Source of the DNA: Helicobacter cetorum MIT 00-7128
GTDB taxonomy: Bacteria > Campylobacterota > Campylobacteria > Campylobacterales > Helicobacteraceae
Length of the DNA stretch: 64,000 bases
NCBI RefSeq assembly: GCF_000259255.1
Contig: NC_017737.1
Coordinates: 1,674,001-1,738,000 of the forward strand
Direction: 5' to 3'
A program made the position numbers and the translations under genes. The notes under the pieces are model-generated. The model was not told where the DNA came from. It was given only the letters and a program-made list of their open reading frames with translations, and made no database searches. Within the stretch, counting starts at the first letter, position 1. Every line of letters starts with the position of its first letter. Below, piece after piece: positions 62,498 through 64,000 of the stretch.

Positions 62498-62551
62498 AAC
62501 TACTCACAAACATTGTAAAATACTTTCACTTTATGAAAAAGGGGTTCTTTA

Positions 62552-64000
62552 ATGGATGATTTACAAGAAATAATGGAAGACTTCTTAATTGAAGCCTTTG
62601 AAATGAATGAACAACTTGACCAAGACTTAGTAGAGTTGGAGCATAATCCTGAAGATTTGGATTTGCTCAATCGGATTTTTAGGGTAGCTCACACGATTAA
62701 AGGTTCTAGTTCTTTCTTGAATCTAAACACGCTCACACACCTTACCCACAACATGGAAGATGTCTTAAATCGTGCTAGAAAAGACGAACTCAAAATCACA
62801 CCCGATATTATGGATGTGGTGTTGCGCTCAATTGATTTGATGAAAACCCTGCTTGTAACCATTCGTGATAGTGGCACGGACGCTAATAGTGGTAAAGAAA
62901 ATGATATTGAAGAAGTCGTTAAGCAACTTCAAGCTATTACCAACCAAAGTGGTGAGGCTCTTACAGAAACACCACAAGAGCCTAAGAAAGAAGAAAGCGC
63001 TAAAGAAGAGTCTAAGACAGAAGAGAAAAGTCAAGCTAACCAAGACTCGCTTGATACTAGCAACCCACTAGCTGATGAGCCCGATTTAGATTATGCCAAT
63101 ATGAGTGCTGAAGAAGTTGAGGCTGAAATCGCACGCTTACTTAATAAACGACAAGAGGCCGATAAAGAGCGCAGAGCACAAAAGAAACAAGAAGAGGCAC
63201 AAACAGAGGGCACTAAAGACGCTCAAACTCAAGCAACTCCAACACCAACTCAAGCTCCCACTCCAAAAGCCCCTACTCCTAAAGCAGAGACAAGCAAAGC
63301 TAAACCAAAAGCTGAAGAAAACAAGTCCCCCTCTATTGGCGTAGAACAAACCGTAAGAGTAGATGTGCGTAGGTTAGACCATTTGATGAATCTCATCGGC
63401 GAGCTTGTTTTAGGAAAGAACCGCTTGATTAGAATCTATAGTGATGTGGAAGAACGCTATGATGGCGAGAAGTTTTTAGAAGAACTCAATCAAGTTGTTT
63501 CATCTATCTCTGCAGTAACAACAGACTTGCAACTAGCTGTTATGAAAACTAGAATGCAACCGGTGGGTAAGGTATTTAACAAATTCCCTCGCATGGTAAG
63601 AGACTTAAGCCGAGAGCTAAACAAGAGCATTGAGCTTATTATTGAGGGTGAAGAAACCGAACTAGACAAATCTATTGTAGAAGAAATTGGCGACCCACTT
63701 ATTCATATTATTCGTAACTCGTGCGACCATGGTGTTGAATCTCCAGAAGATAGAAAAATGCTAGGCAAGCCCGAAATGGGTCGTGTGGAATTGAGTGCTT
63801 ATAATGAGGGTAATCATATCGTCATTAAAATTACTGATGATGGTAAAGGCTTAGACCCAGATGCTTTAAAGCAAAAAGCCATTGAAAAGGGCGTAATCAG
63901 CGAAAAAGAAGCTGATAGCATGAGCGATAAAGAAGCCTTTGGCTTAATCTTTAAACCCGGATTTTCTACCGCCAAGACCGTTTCTAATGTCTCTGGAAGA
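62552..64000 (+). CDS. cheA: Chemotaxis histidine kinase CheA, 3' end outside window
   Basis: 483 codons are visible. P1 HPt domain with phospho-acceptor His47 in VAHTIKGSSSF, a long acidic/Ala-Pro-Lys linker (about 130-265, rich in Thr-Pro-Lys repeats), the P3 dimer region (VRVDVRRLDHLMNLIGELVLG) and the start of the P4 kinase domain (N-box IIRNSCDHGVE, G1 box ITDDGKGLDP, then FKPGFSTA). In H. pylori CheA is fused to a receiver domain (CheAY2); that part would lie past the window. Confidence 0.96.
   Translation, partial: MDDLQEIMEDFLIEAFEMNEQLDQDLVELEHNPEDLDLLNRIFRVAHTIKGSSSFLNLNTLTHLTHNMEDVLNRARKDELKITPDIMDVVLRSIDLMKTLLVTIRDSGTDANSGKENDIEEVVKQLQAITNQSGEALTETPQEPKKEESAKEESKTEEKSQANQDSLDTSNPLADEPDLDYANMSAEEVEAEIARLLNKRQEADKERRAQKKQEEAQTEGTKDAQTQATPTPTQAPTPKAPTPKAETSKAKPKAEENKSPSIGVEQTVRVDVRRLDHLMNLIGELVLGKNRLIRIYSDVEERYDGEKFLEELNQVVSSISAVTTDLQLAVMKTRMQPVGKVFNKFPRMVRDLSRELNKSIELIIEGEETELDKSIVEEIGDPLIHIIRNSCDHGVESPEDRKMLGKPEMGRVELSAYNEGNHIVIKITDDGKGLDPDALKQKAIEKGVISEKEADSMSDKEAFGLIFKPGFSTAKTVSNVSGR

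Overview
The window comes from the chromosome of a Helicobacter close to H. pylori. It is AT-rich, has H. pylori-type gene order over long stretches, several Hop outer-membrane proteins ending in Phe, homopolymer and dinucleotide tracts in surface-related genes, and Ala/Ile tRNA genes detached from rRNA operons. The large Hop proteins, and a thiG and thiS that I do not remember from H. pylori, point to a sister species (H. cetorum is my guess, not shown by the sequence). Family assignments come from reading the protein sequences; HP numbers are from memory of strain 26695.

Layout. 1-3.5 kb: a partial NiFe-hydrogenase small-subunit-like gene without a Tat motif, then flgL behind a sigma-54-type promoter. 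3.7-6.3 kb: a large Hop gene switched off by an 11-G tract. 6.6-7.3 kb: cmoA. 7.4-10.9 kb: a compact island, bounded by 22-bp direct repeats, with two tandem ThiF/MccB-like E1 enzymes each carrying an N-terminal PqqD-like domain, and four small ORFs including a Cys/Ser/Thr-rich 61-residue peptide. It looks like a peptide-modification (RiPP) cluster I do not recognise. 11-12.3 kb: a second Hop. 12.5-15.9 kb: two near-identical fkbM methyltransferase genes, both out of frame at poly-C tracts, flanking thiG and sodB. 16.1-21.1 kb: tRNA-Ala, tRNA-Ile, galE, truA, an LptF/G permease, pcm, nrdB, tRNA-Leu. 21.2-25.8 kb: a purA-fliJ-like-motE-like-rseP-xseA operon.

26.0-26.5 kb: two tandem 19-residue hydrophobic peptide genes, each with its own promoter, a long leader hairpin, a 3' hairpin and an antisense TATAAT inside the ORF. 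This is the architecture of a type I toxin-antitoxin pair, and the peptides resemble Ibs toxins. 26.7-30.9 kb: hopG- and hopF-position porins. 31.3-32.6 kb: an AbiEii-like nucleotidyltransferase with a small partner and a decayed ORF. 32.7-35.2 kb: a FecA-type TonB receptor. 35.6-38.4 kb: tRNA-Ala(GGC), then yejE and yejF. 39.0-39.6 kb: a 32-residue membrane peptide and four tRNAs. 40.5-64 kb: a long H. pylori-like block (HP0410 to HP0392): hpaA paralogue, guaA, a small secreted protein, cytochrome c plus BisC/TorA-like reductase, a DUF3972-type protein, nifS-like, HIT, pheS, pheT, aroA, ispH, rpsA, an anchored protein, serA, ubiD-like, yggS, thiS, a metallophosphoesterase, cheV and the start of cheA.

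The housekeeping blocks are ordinary. The points of interest are the two-E1 peptide island, the Ibs-like tandem toxin-antitoxin locus, and several simple-sequence tracts, three of which hold their genes off in this sequence.
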